Assembly (NCBI RefSeq): GCF_047607445.1
Contig: NZ_JBLKRT010000006.1
Coordinates: 62,001 to 126,000 of the forward strand
DNA: 64,000 bases
Reading direction: 5' to 3'
From: Crystallibacter sulfonylureivorans_A
GTDB taxonomy: Bacteria > Actinomycetota > Actinomycetes > Actinomycetales > Micrococcaceae
How positions within the stretch are numbered: position 1 is the stretch's first letter; each line of letters opens with the position of its first letter. A program made the translations under genes and the position numbers. Below are positions 41,700 through 49,970 of the stretch, piece by piece. The notes beneath the pieces were generated by a model. The model was not told where the DNA came from. It worked only from the letters and a program-made list of their open reading frames with translations, and ran no database searches.

Positions 41700-42647
41700 C
41701 TACCTCTTGGGCGCCAGGCTGTAGCCCACACCGCGGACGGTCTTGATCCAGCGCGGGGCCTTGGTGTCGTCGCCGAGCTTGCGGCGCAGGTTGGCCATAT
41801 GCACTTCAATGGTGCGCTCGTCGGAATCCGAAATGTAGCCGCCCGTGTTGTACGGCTCGTTGCGCAACCGGCGAACCAAATCGGCCTTCGTCCGCACCAC
41901 CCGTCCGCTCTCCATCAACGCGTAGAGCAGGTCGAATTCGCTGCGGGTCAGGTCCAGTTCGCGTCCGGAGCGGATGACCGTCCGGGAACGGTTGTCCACG
42001 ACAATCCCGTTGTGCTCCAGCACTCCGTCGGCGGTCGGAACTGCCAGCGCAGGGGTGGACTCGACGCCGGCCTCGGCCGCGACCGCAAGGGCCATGCCGG
42101 TTCCGGCGGCGGCCGGTGCCACGCCGGACGGTGACAGCTGCAGGCCGGGTTGTCCGCCGCCTCCCACCCCGGCAGCCTGCAGGACAGGTTCCGGCATCGG
42201 AGCGGCGCTGGTTGCGGCCAGGTCGGCCAAGGGGGTCTCCCCGCCCGCCGTGACACCGCCGTCGTTGTCCTTGGTGGCGCGAGGGCGCCGCAGCATGGCG
42301 GTGATCCGGGCACGCAGTTCCCGGGGGCGGAACGGCTTGGTCAGGTAGTCATCGGCACCGGTCTCCAGGCCCAACAACGTGTCCAGCTCTTCGGCCCGCG
42401 CCGTCAGCATGATGATGTAGGTGTCGCTGAAGCGCCGCACCTGGCGGGCGACTTCGAAGCCGTCGATGTCCGGCAGGCCGAGATCAAGCGTGACCACATC
42501 CGGATTGTGGCGTTTGATCGCGGCCACGCCCTCCATGCCGGACGATGCCGTGTGAACCGTGAATCCGGAGCTGGACAGCACCGTGGAGATCAGCTCCCTG
42601 ATGTCCAGGTCGTCCTCCACAATGACGGCAGTTCGCTGCTCGCTCAT
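41700..42647 (-). CDS. OmpR-family response regulator with long interdomain linker
   Basis: A 315-residue DNA-binding regulator. The receiver domain (5-120) has the acidic pair Glu11/Asp12, phospho-acceptor Asp55 (VTLDLGLPD), Thr82 and Lys104 (YLTKPFRP). An Ala/Gly/Pro-rich linker of ~87 residues (122-208) separates it from the winged-helix domain, with LTRSEFDLLYALMES and VRGVGYSLAPKR at the end. OmpR-type linkers are usually around 10-20 residues, so this one is unusually long. No sensor kinase is adjacent; the orphan kinase at 49971-51686 is a candidate partner. ATG 42647 is chosen (GGGGGA upstream). Confidence 0.93.
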   Translation of the reverse strand: MSEQRTAVIVEDDLDIRELISTVLSSSGFTVHTASSGMEGVAAIKRHNPDVVTLDLGLPDIDGFEVARQVRRFSDTYIIMLTARAEELDTLLGLETGADDYLTKPFRPRELRARITAMLRRPRATKDNDGGVTAGGETPLADLAATSAAPMPEPVLQAAGVGGGGQPGLQLSPSGVAPAAAGTGMALAVAAEAGVESTPALAVPTADGVLEHNGIVVDNRSRTVIRSGRELDLTRSEFDLLYALMESGRVVRTKADLVRRLRNEPYNTGGYISDSDERTIEVHMANLRRKLGDDTKAPRWIKTVRGVGYSLAPKR

Positions 42648-42668
42648 TCCTTGTCCCCCAACCGATCT

Positions 42669-42683
42669 ACGATGGTTCATCGT
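42669..42683. promoter_or_regulatory. Inverted repeat upstream of the response regulator
   Basis: ACGATG-GTT-CATCGT, 22 bases before the start codon on the minus strand. It could be an autoregulatory site or a small leader hairpin. Confidence 0.35.
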
Positions 42684-42768
42684 TTCAACCACTACTTAAT
42701 GGTGATTGTAGTCGCATAGTCGGACAATGTGGCGCACTTTATGCAGGAATGACGGCGAAGCCCCCCGC

Positions 42769-44181
42769 CTACAGGTGGACGTGCAGGCGCCGCGCGGCCT
42801 CGGAAATCGAGCCCGTCAGCGACGGGTAGACCGTGAAGGTGTTGGCGACATCGTCCACATGCAGCTTCTGCGTGACGGCCAAGGCGATCGGGAAGATCAG
42901 TTCGGAGGCCCGCGGGGCCACCACCACTCCCCCGATCACCGTGCCGGAGCCTCGGCGGGCGATGATTTTGACGAAGCCGTCGGAGACGTTCATCATCTTG
43001 GCCCGTGCGTTGGTGTTCAGCGAGAGCTTGATGATGTCGCCCTGGTACCGGCCGGAGGCGACATCTTCTTCGGTCACGCCGACGGTGGCGATTTCGGGGC
43101 TGGTGAAAATGTTGGATGCCACCTGGGTGAGCTTCAGCGGCTTGACGTAGTCGCCGAGCAGGTGGGCCACGGCGATCCGGCCCTGCATCGCGGCCACCGA
43201 TGCCAAGGCCAGGACGCCGGTGCAGTCGCCCGCGGCGTAAATGTTCGGCGCCGTGGTCCGGGAAACGCCATCTACCTTGATGTGGCCGCTCTCGCTCAGC
43301 GCAATCCCGGCCTCTTCCAGCCCGATCCCGGCGGTGTTCGGCACACCGCCGACGGCCAGCAGGCAGTGCGAGCCCTCGACCACACGCCCATCGGCCAGCG
43401 TGACCAGCACGCCGTCCTCCGTGCGCTCCACCCCTGCAGCCCGCGACTTGGAGAGCACCGTCATGCCGCTGCGGGCGAAGACGTCCTCGAGCACCGCGGC
43501 GGCGTCCGCGTCCTCGCCGGGCAGCACGCGGTCGCGCGAGGAGACCAGCGTGACCCTGGTCCCCAGCATCCGGTAGGCGGAGGCGAACTCCGCGCCGGTC
43601 ACGCCCGATCCGACCACAATCAGGTGTTCGGGAATCTCGGTCAGGTTATAAACCTGGGCCCAGTTGAAAATCCGTTCGCCGTCGGGCTTGGCAGTGGGAA
43701 GTTCCCGCGGCGTTGCGCCGGTGGCCAGCAGGATGGCATCCGCTTCCACGGTCTGGGTCCCCGAATCGGTGGTGACAACGATCATGTTCGGCCCGGCCAG
43801 TTTGCCGTCGCCCAGAATAACCCGCACGCCGGCACGTTCCAGGCCGTGGTGGATGTCCGCCGACTGGCTCTCGGCCAGCTTGAGCAACCGGTCGTTCACG
43901 GTGCGCAGATCGGCGTAGGCAGCCTTCGAATGCTCATCGAACCGCACACCCAGGTCATGGGCACTGGCCACCCGGCGCATGGCATCCGCGGTGGCGATCA
44001 GGGTCTTGGACGGCACCACGTCGGTTAACACGGCCGAGCCGCCGAGTCCTTGACGCTCGATGATGGTCACCTTGGCGCCGAGCGAATTGGCCACCATGGC
44101 CGCCTCATACCCGCCGGGGCCCCCGCCCAGGATCGCCAGACGCGGGGCACTGAAATCTATTTGGCTAGTCACGGACTTCAT
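42769..44181 (-). CDS. lpdA: NAD(P)H-quinone dehydrogenase, LpdA type
   Basis: A 470-residue FAD flavoprotein of the two-dinucleotide-binding oxidoreductase family. FAD site: LAILGGGPGGYEAAMVA near residue 15. NAD(P) site: LIVVGSGVTGAEFASAY near 185. Second FAD motif: NIYAAGDCTGV near 305. A dimerisation domain is C-terminal. The redox-active CxxxxC of lipoamide dehydrogenase is absent; the place reads GLGGSAVLTDVVPSK. This matches mycobacterial LpdA (Rv3303c), which reduces quinones rather than lipoamide. The start is ATG 44181, with GTG 44172 (behind a possible leaderless promoter) as the alternative. It is divergent from the PNP gene. Confidence 0.88.
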   Translation of the reverse strand: MKSVTSQIDFSAPRLAILGGGPGGYEAAMVANSLGAKVTIIERQGLGGSAVLTDVVPSKTLIATADAMRRVASAHDLGVRFDEHSKAAYADLRTVNDRLLKLAESQSADIHHGLERAGVRVILGDGKLAGPNMIVVTTDSGTQTVEADAILLATGATPRELPTAKPDGERIFNWAQVYNLTEIPEHLIVVGSGVTGAEFASAYRMLGTRVTLVSSRDRVLPGEDADAAAVLEDVFARSGMTVLSKSRAAGVERTEDGVLVTLADGRVVEGSHCLLAVGGVPNTAGIGLEEAGIALSESGHIKVDGVSRTTAPNIYAAGDCTGVLALASVAAMQGRIAVAHLLGDYVKPLKLTQVASNIFTSPEIATVGVTEEDVASGRYQGDIIKLSLNTNARAKMMNVSDGFVKIIARRGSGTVIGGVVVAPRASELIFPIALAVTQKLHVDDVANTFTVYPSLTGSISEAARRLHVHL

Positions 44182-44325
44182 TCTGTCGCATGCCCCTCAC
44201 GGCCTCAACCTGCACCGCCTGCGCAGCAGGGCTGACTGCCTTGAAGCCGAGCGCGGGCTCCCGGAAGGTCCGTTCGACGACGGCGGAGCCGCGCCCGCTG
44301 CTTTCAGCAGCAGTTGGGCACCGGG

Positions 44326-44341
44326 TAGGTTAGGTGCTGTG
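44326..44341 (+). promoter_or_regulatory. Leaderless promoter of the PNP gene
   Basis: -10 box TAGGTT (44326-44331) ends seven bases before GTG 44339. There is no ribosome binding site between. Confidence 0.55.
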
Positions 44342-45139
44342 ACTACAGATCCCTTTGAACTGGCCGCCGCGGCAGCCGCTTTCCTGGCCCAGCAGACCGG
44401 CGTTGATACCCATGATGTGGCGCTGGTGCTCGGCTCCGGCTGGGGCGAGGCCGCCGACCTCATCGGCGAGACTACGCATACGATTCCGGCCGCAGACATC
44501 CCCGGATTCTCCGCCCCCGCCGTGGAAGGCCACGTGGGCACTATCCGGTCCGTCCTGACCCCGGACGGCAAACGTGTCCTGGTGCTCGGAGCCCGCACCC
44601 ACTACTACGAGGGCAAGGGTGTGCGCGCCGTCGTCCACGGCGTCCGCACCGCCGCAGCGACCGGTTGCAAGACGCTGGTCGTGACCAACGGCTGCGGCGG
44701 ACTCAACCCGGCATGGGCACCGGGAACGCCGGTGCTGATCAGCGACCACATCAACCTCACGGCCGCTTCACCGCTGGAAGGGGCTACGTTCGTGGACCTG
44801 ACCGACCTCTACTCGCAGCGGCTCCGCGCTGTGGCCCGGGAAGTCGACCCCAGCCTGGACGAAGGCGTATACGCACAGTTCACCGGCCCGCACTACGAAA
44901 CCCCGGCGGAAGTCCAGTACGCCAAGCGGATCGGCGCCGATCTGGTGGGCATGTCGACGGCATTGGAGTCCATTGCCGCCCGCCATGCCGGCATGGAAGT
45001 CTTCGGCATTTCGCTGGTGACCAACCTGGCCGCCGGCATCAGCGACACTCCGCTCAGCCACGCCGAGGTCATCGAAGCCGGACAGGCCGCAGGACCGCGC
45101 ATCTCCCGCCTGCTGGCCGGCATCGTCGCCAAGCTGTGA
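44339..45139 (+). CDS. punA: Purine nucleoside phosphorylase
   Basis: A 266-residue enzyme that splits purine (deoxy)ribonucleosides with phosphate to free base and (deoxy)ribose-1-phosphate. Hallmarks of the trimeric PNP family: VALVLGSGWGEAADL, HVGTIRSVLTPDGKRVLVL, HYYEGKGVRAVVHGVRTA, LVVTNGCGGLNPAW, GPHYETPAEVQ and VGMSTALESIAARHAGMEV. The GTG at 44339 looks leaderless; 93 upstream in-frame codons are not protein-like. It heads a salvage run with the sugar-phosphate mutase (next gene) and DeoC. Together they take nucleoside sugars to acetaldehyde and glyceraldehyde-3-phosphate. Confidence 0.93.
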   Translation: MTTDPFELAAAAAAFLAQQTGVDTHDVALVLGSGWGEAADLIGETTHTIPAADIPGFSAPAVEGHVGTIRSVLTPDGKRVLVLGARTHYYEGKGVRAVVHGVRTAAATGCKTLVVTNGCGGLNPAWAPGTPVLISDHINLTAASPLEGATFVDLTDLYSQRLRAVAREVDPSLDEGVYAQFTGPHYETPAEVQYAKRIGADLVGMSTALESIAARHAGMEVFGISLVTNLAAGISDTPLSHAEVIEAGQAAGPRISRLLAGIVAKL

Positions 45140-45150
45140 GCGGAAGCGAC

Positions 45151-46911
45151 ATGACCGCAACAACCGACGAGCTCATGGCAGCTGCCCTCGCCTGGCTGGA
45201 GGCGGACCCGGATCCGCAGACCCGGCAGGAACTGCAGGACTTGGTGGCCGCTGCTGGCGGCGATGGGCAGGATGCCGCCGATGCCCGGGCCGAATTGGCT
45301 GACAGGTTTTCCGGTCCCCTCGCCTTCGGTACCGCCGGACTCCGGGCGGCCTTGGGCGCGGGCCCGTTCCGGATGAACCGGGTCGTCGTGCGCCGGACCG
45401 CGGCCGGGCTGGCCCGGTTCCTGCTGGACACCGCCGACGGCGCCTACACCCCGCGCGCCGTGGTCGGCTTCGACGCGCGCCGGAACTCTGATGTTTTTGC
45501 CGCCGAATCCGCTGCCATCTTCACTGCCGCCGGGATCGAAACCTTCCTCATGCCCTCGGCCTTGCCGACTCCGGTGCTGGCGTACGCGGTCCGGGCGCTG
45601 GGCTGCGAAGCGGGCGTGATGGTCACCGCCAGCCACAACCCGGCCAACGACAACGGCTACAAGGTCTACCTGGGCGGACGCGCCGTGGACGAAGGCGGGC
45701 GCGGGGCTCAGATTGTGGCACCCTATGACGCCGAGATTGCCGCCCGGATCGACTACGGCCCGGCATTGGAATCGGTCCGGCTGGCGGAAGACGGCTGGAC
45801 CGTCCTGCCTGCCGCGATCGCCGATGACTACACCGCGGCCGTTACCGCCCTGGCCGATGCTCGGCTGTTCCCGCAGCGGGGACTGAAGATCGTGCTCACC
45901 CCCATGCACGGGGTGGGCGGGGCCACCATGCGGGCGGTCTTTGAGCAGGCTGGATTCACCGAGGTCACCATGGTTGCCGCGCAGGCGGACCCGGATCCGG
46001 CTTTCCCCACCGTGGCCTTCCCCAACCCGGAGGAAGCCGGAGCCATCGACCTGGCCTTGGAAACCGCGGCGGACGTCGATGCCGATCTGGTCATCGCCAA
46101 CGACCCCGATGCCGACCGCGCGGCCCTGGCGGCCAAAGATCCCGAGACCGGGGCATGGCGGATGCTGCGCGGCGACGAGGTCGGTGCCCTGCTCGGCGCC
46201 CACATGGCGGCACGCTCCGCCGGTCAGGACCAGCTGCCCCCTGACAACGGCGCGTCCGGCCAAAGCCGCGTCTTCGCCAATTCCATCGTCTCGTCCCGCC
46301 TGCTGGGCAAGATCGCGGCGGATGCGGGCGTGGAACATGTGGAGACCCTCACCGGTTTCAAGTGGATCTCCCGCGTCCCGGGGCTGGTCTATGGCTATGA
46401 GGAAGCCCTGGGCTACTGCGTGGCACCGCATCTGGTCCGTGACAAGGACGGCATGTCCGCGGCCCTGCTGCTCGCGGAGCTGGCCGCCGATGTGCATGCC
46501 TCCGGCCGCACGGTCTTCGACATGCTCGACGAGTTGGCCCTGCGCTACGGACTGCACGCCACCGACCAGCTCAGCGTCCGGGTGGAGGACCTGGCCCTGA
46601 TTCCGGCCATGATGGACCGGCTCCGCGAGCAGCCGCCGTCGTCATTCGCCGGGTCCCCGGTGACGGCCAGCACGGACTTGTCCCTGGGCAGCGAAGCGCT
46701 GCCGCCCACCGACGGGATGCTGTTCCTCAGCCGGGACCAGACCCGGGTGATCATCCGCCCCAGCGGCACCGAGCCCAAGCTCAAGTGCTATCTGGAGGTC
46801 ATCCGGCCGGTCGGATCGGCGGCGCAACTGCCGGCCGTGCGCGCCGAGGCGGCAGACGCTCTGCAGGCGATCAAGGCGGAGATCCGGGCAGCCCTCGGAC
46901 TGGCGGAATAG
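45151..46911 (+). CDS. Phospho-sugar mutase (phosphopento-/phosphogluco-/phosphomannomutase family)
   Basis: A 586-residue alpha-D-phosphohexomutase family enzyme. The catalytic phosphoserine loop is VTASHNPANDNGYK (Ser161). The metal loop is NDPDADRAALA, the sugar loop GFKWISRVPGLVYGYEEALGY, and the phosphate loop RPSGTEPKLKCYLE. Its length and place between PNP and DeoC suggest it interconverts (deoxy)ribose-1- and -5-phosphate. Relatives of this size act on glucose or pentose phosphates, so substrate is inferred from context. ATG 45151 follows GGAAG; a GTG at 45136 overlapping the PNP stop (GTGA) is an equally coupled alternative. An earlier in-frame extension lies wholly inside PNP and was ignored. 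Confidence 0.9.
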   Translation: MTATTDELMAAALAWLEADPDPQTRQELQDLVAAAGGDGQDAADARAELADRFSGPLAFGTAGLRAALGAGPFRMNRVVVRRTAAGLARFLLDTADGAYTPRAVVGFDARRNSDVFAAESAAIFTAAGIETFLMPSALPTPVLAYAVRALGCEAGVMVTASHNPANDNGYKVYLGGRAVDEGGRGAQIVAPYDAEIAARIDYGPALESVRLAEDGWTVLPAAIADDYTAAVTALADARLFPQRGLKIVLTPMHGVGGATMRAVFEQAGFTEVTMVAAQADPDPAFPTVAFPNPEEAGAIDLALETAADVDADLVIANDPDADRAALAAKDPETGAWRMLRGDEVGALLGAHMAARSAGQDQLPPDNGASGQSRVFANSIVSSRLLGKIAADAGVEHVETLTGFKWISRVPGLVYGYEEALGYCVAPHLVRDKDGMSAALLLAELAADVHASGRTVFDMLDELALRYGLHATDQLSVRVEDLALIPAMMDRLREQPPSSFAGSPVTASTDLSLGSEALPPTDGMLFLSRDQTRVIIRPSGTEPKLKCYLEVIRPVGSAAQLPAVRAEAADALQAIKAEIRAALGLAE

Positions 46912-46950
46912 CACCTTTTGCGCTAGGCACGACTGTGGGACGATGCTGCA

Positions 46951-47157
46951 ATGGCCATTGATGAGGACTATTCGCCAGCCTCGGGGGGCAGGCACCCGAG
47001 TCCCGACGACAAGCCGGAACACAGGGCGTCGGAAGAACACGGCCCGGCCGACGACGAGCGTGCCATTGCCCGCCGGCGGAAGGACGCCGAGGACAAGCTC
47101 GAGGAACACCGGCGCGACGCCGAACAGCACGGCCATCCGACCGGCGGCAGGCACTGA
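46951..47157 (+). CDS. Small highly charged protein of unknown function
   Basis: A 68-residue hydrophilic protein without any hydrophobic core: an acidic N-half (EDYSPASGG, DDKPEHRASEEHG) and a helical Arg/Glu/Asp-rich C-half (RRRKDAEDKLEEHRRDAEQ). It is probably disordered or a single helix. It sits 39 bases after the mutase and before deoC on the same strand. The start has only a weak GGGACG upstream. No family is recognised, and it may be a spurious ORF. Confidence 0.45.
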   Translation: MAIDEDYSPASGGRHPSPDDKPEHRASEEHGPADDERAIARRRKDAEDKLEEHRRDAEQHGHPTGGRH

Positions 47158-47271
47158 CAGGTAGGCCCTGCGCCGCCTGCCCGGGCGGAGCTGTGCGCTG
47201 GGCTCCCCCAGCAGGTGTCTTCGATATGCAAGGATGGATGTTCCTGGACCCAGCAGATGAAAGGGATGGCC

Positions 47272-47994
47272 ATGTCTGAAGGCAGCACACCCGGATCCGC
47301 GCCGAGCGAGACCTATCACGACCCGACGTCGATCGCTGCGGTCATTGACCACACCCTGCTGAAGCCTGAAGCTTCCCGCGAGGACATCATCACCGTCTGC
47401 GAGGAGGCGGTGAAATACCGCTTCGCCGCAGTCTGCGTGAACCCCCTGTGGACTGCTTTGGTGCACAGCACGCTCAAGGGGTCTGGCGTCAAGACCTGCT
47501 CGGTGATCGGCTTCCCGTTCGGTGCCACGCCTACCGACGTGAAGGTTTACGAGGCCCGCGGCGCCAACCTCGACGGCGCCGACGAGATCGACATGGTGAT
47601 CGACATTGCCGCCGCCCGCGCGAATGACCGTGACGCGGTCTTGGCGGACATAGCAGCGGTGGCCGATGCCGTCCACGCCGGCGGCGCCATCCTCAAGGTG
47701 ATTCTGGAAACCCATCTGCTCTCCGACGAGCAAAAGCGGATGGTGTGCGAAGCAGCGGCCGAGGCCGGCGCGGACTTCGTCAAGACTTCCACCGGTTTCA
47801 GCGGCGGCGGCGCGACCGCTGAGGATATTGCGCTGATGCGTGATGTCGTGGGTCCGCACCTGGGTGTCAAGGCTTCCGGCGGCGTGCGGTCCATCGATGA
47901 CGCGCGCGCCATGCTCCGGGCCGGCGCAACACGAATTGGTGCCAGCTCATCAGTGGCTATTGTTAAGGGTGAGCAAGCCGCCGGCGGCTACTGA
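47272..47994 (+). CDS. deoC: Deoxyribose-phosphate aldolase
   Basis: A 240-residue class I aldolase that cleaves 2-deoxyribose-5-phosphate to acetaldehyde and glyceraldehyde-3-phosphate. TIM-barrel motifs: AAVIDHTLLKPEASREDI, FAAVCVNPLW, CSVIGFPFGA, EIDMVIDI, ILKVILETHLL, and FVKTSTGFSGGGAT with Schiff-base Lys171, then KASGGVRSIDDA. AAAGGG precedes ATG 47272 by six bases, so the upstream in-frame ATGs at 47266 and 47257 are less likely. It completes the nucleoside-sugar catabolic path with the PNP and mutase genes. Confidence 0.95.
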   Translation: MSEGSTPGSAPSETYHDPTSIAAVIDHTLLKPEASREDIITVCEEAVKYRFAAVCVNPLWTALVHSTLKGSGVKTCSVIGFPFGATPTDVKVYEARGANLDGADEIDMVIDIAAARANDRDAVLADIAAVADAVHAGGAILKVILETHLLSDEQKRMVCEAAAEAGADFVKTSTGFSGGGATAEDIALMRDVVGPHLGVKASGGVRSIDDARAMLRAGATRIGASSSVAIVKGEQAAGGY

Positions 47995-48026
47995 TGCCGC
48001 ATCGCACTATTGAGGAGAAACACCCC

Positions 48027-48254
48027 ATGGCCCATCCCAAGCAGCGCACCCATTCGGGCGAGGGACATTTGGTCAGCAACATCATCACGTTCGTGGTCAT
48101 CATGCTGATTTTCTTCGGTTCCCTGTACGCCTTCAGTCTGGAATCGGTCATCGGCCCCATCCCGGCGTTCGCCATCGGACTGGGCCTGTTCACGCTGGCG
48201 TTCTTCATCCCCAAGCAAATCATCGGGCGCTCCGACACATACCACGACGCCTGA
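48027..48254 (+). CDS. Small two-helix membrane protein of unknown function
   Basis: A 75-residue protein with two hydrophobic segments: IITFVVIMLIFFGSLYAFSL and IPAFAIGLGLFTLAFFIP. The N-terminus is polar (HPKQRTHSGEGHL) and the tail is short and polar. GAGGAG ends nine bases before the ATG. It lies 32 bases after deoC and before a very strong terminator, so it is the last gene of the deoC transcript. I see no family signature. Confidence 0.75.
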   Translation: MAHPKQRTHSGEGHLVSNIITFVVIMLIFFGSLYAFSLESVIGPIPAFAIGLGLFTLAFFIPKQIIGRSDTYHDA

Positions 48255-48273
48255 GGCAACACTCAAGGCTTTC

Positions 48274-48334
48274 CCGGGCGCGCAGCCAAGGGCACGGCAG
48301 GATCTGCCCCCTTGGCTGCGCGCCCGGCGCTTTT
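48274..48334 (+). terminator. Very strong Rho-independent terminator of the deoC run
   Basis: A 19-bp perfect stem (CCGGGCGCGCAGCCAAGGG at 48274-48292 with its complement at 48309-48327) closes a 16-base loop and is followed by CGCTTTT. Confidence 0.92.
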
Positions 48335-48377
48335 AAGCACGACGGCGCCAGCCGGTGCCGGACGTGTAAACTGGCAA

Positions 48378-48444
48378 ACGGTGTGACGGGAAGTCTGGTC
48401 GTCGGGTAATCGACCGAGCCCTCAGGGCGACCAACCGTCAGGAG
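48378..48444 (+). ncRNA. Structured 5' leader of nhaA, candidate riboswitch
   Basis: A possible -10 (TAAACT, 48367-48372) would start the transcript near 48379. The ~70-base leader can form P1 TGACGG/CCGTCA (48384-48389 with 48435-48440), P2 TGGTCG/CGACCA (48396-48401 with 48428-48433), and an internal hairpin GCCCT-C-AGGGC (48418-48428, sharing one base with P2). The 3' strand of P1 abuts the AGGAG ribosome binding site (48440-48444). A competing pairing ACGGT/ACCGT (48378-48382 with 48434-48438) overlaps P1. Compactness, junction layout and competing stems near the ribosome binding site fit a translational riboswitch. Two known nhaA-associated motifs (nhaA-I and -II) sense lithium; I could not match this leader to either. 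Confidence 0.55.
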
Positions 48445-48450
48445 CCATGC

Positions 48451-49800
48451 ATGGCAACTCCCCCACCTTCCGGCCAGAAGACCATCCTCGGCCGCGGCAG
48501 CTATCCCGAGTTCCTCCGGATCAGCGAACTGTTGCGCAAGGAAACGGTGGGCGGGATCCTGCTGCTGATCGCAACCGTCGCGGCACTCATCTGGGCCAAC
48601 TCTCCCGCAGCCGACAGCTATTTCGCCATCCGCGACTTCCAGATCGGCATCGAAGCCCTTCACCTGAACCTCAGCATCGGCCACTGGGCCTCGGACGGCT
48701 TGCTGGCGATCTTCTTCTTCCTGACCGGCCTGGAACTCAAGCGTGAGTTCGTGGCGGGCGACCTCCGTTCCCCGGCCCGCGCCATCGTCCCCATTGCGGC
48801 GGCCTTCGGCGGAGTCGCGGTGCCTGCCCTGATCTTCGTGATCGTGAACCTGAGCGCCGGTCCTGAAGCCCTGCGCGGCTGGGCCATCCCGACGGCGACG
48901 GACATTGCCTTCGCCGTCGCGGTCCTTGCCGTGATCAGCTCGCATCTGCCCAGTGCGCTGCGGATCTTCATCCTGACCCTGGCCGTGATGGACGACCTGA
49001 TCGCGATCGCCATCATCGCGTTCTTCTACTCCTCCGACGTCCAGGTGCCGTACCTGCTGTGGATGTTGCTGCCGCTGGGCGCCTTCGCGTTCCTGACCCA
49101 CAGATTCCCCAAGTTCTTTGCCCAACGCCATCTGGCGGCGTGGCTGATCCTGCTTCCGCTCGGCATCGTCACCTGGGCGCTGATGCACTCCTCCGGCGTG
49201 CACGCAACTGTTGCAGGTGTACTGCTCGGCTTCATGGTCCCGGTGCTGCGCAGCAAGAAACACGGCGGCCCGGACGCCGGCCCCGGGCTGGCTGAACAAC
49301 TGGAACACCGCTTCCGGCCGCTCTCCACCGGGTTCGCGGTGCCGGTTTTCGCATTCTTCGCCGCCGGTGTGGCCCTCGGAGGCTGGGAAGGCATCAGCCG
49401 CACTTTCACCGATTCGGTGGCTATCGGCATTGCCGCAGCACTGGTGATCGGCAAGCCGCTGGGCATCATGTTCACCACCTGGGTGCTGACAAAGTCCACC
49501 AAGGCCAGCCTGGATCCGTCATTGAAGTGGATCGACGTGCTCGGTGTGGCGGTGCTGGCCGGGGTGGGCTTCACCGTTTCGCTGCTGGTCAATGACCTGA
49601 GCTTCACCCTCGGCAGCGAACACCACGACCACGCGAAGGTGGCCGTGTTGGCCGGTTCGCTGGCCTCGGCCGTGCTGGCTGCGATCCTGCTGCGTGCCCG
49701 CAACCGGCATTACCGCCAGGTCGAGGAGTTGGAGACCGCCGATGCCGACCAGGACGGCGTGCCGGACGTCTATCAGCAGGGCCGGGGCGCAACCAGCTGA
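48451..49800 (+). CDS. nhaA: Na+/H+ antiporter NhaA
   Basis: A 449-residue integral membrane antiporter that exports Na+ (and Li+) in exchange for protons. NhaA hallmarks: LLRKETVGGILLLIATVAALIWANS at the N-terminus, GLELKREFVAGDL, WAIPTATDIAFAVAVLAV (unwound helix IV Thr-Asp), and LTLAVMDDLIAIAIIAFFY with the ion-binding Asp pair. The C-terminal half has the usual VGFTVSLLVNDLSF-type helices and a hydrophilic tail. AGGAG stands six bases before the ATG inside the structured leader. It is preceded by its own promoter after the deoC terminator and stands alone. Confidence 0.95.
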   Translation: MATPPPSGQKTILGRGSYPEFLRISELLRKETVGGILLLIATVAALIWANSPAADSYFAIRDFQIGIEALHLNLSIGHWASDGLLAIFFFLTGLELKREFVAGDLRSPARAIVPIAAAFGGVAVPALIFVIVNLSAGPEALRGWAIPTATDIAFAVAVLAVISSHLPSALRIFILTLAVMDDLIAIAIIAFFYSSDVQVPYLLWMLLPLGAFAFLTHRFPKFFAQRHLAAWLILLPLGIVTWALMHSSGVHATVAGVLLGFMVPVLRSKKHGGPDAGPGLAEQLEHRFRPLSTGFAVPVFAFFAAGVALGGWEGISRTFTDSVAIGIAAALVIGKPLGIMFTTWVLTKSTKASLDPSLKWIDVLGVAVLAGVGFTVSLLVNDLSFTLGSEHHDHAKVAVLAGSLASAVLAAILLRARNRHYRQVEELETADADQDGVPDVYQQGRGATS

Positions 49801-49970
49801 CTCCGGGTCGCCTCCGGCTCGCTGCGGCACTGCCGTTGCGACCCGCGTCACACAGCGTACGGTTCCGCTATCTGCAGCCAGGCCCGTGCCATACTGAACC
49901 AGTTATGGCCAGCCCGTGCCCCGCAGAGTAGCCGGCAGGTGGGCTGCCCGGAGGAGGGGGATCTTCGAGC

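Noticed and set aside
42769..44181. Calling the flavoprotein dihydrolipoamide dehydrogenase
   Set aside because: The redox-active CxxxxC is missing, as in LpdA-type quinone dehydrogenases, so lipoamide activity is unlikely.
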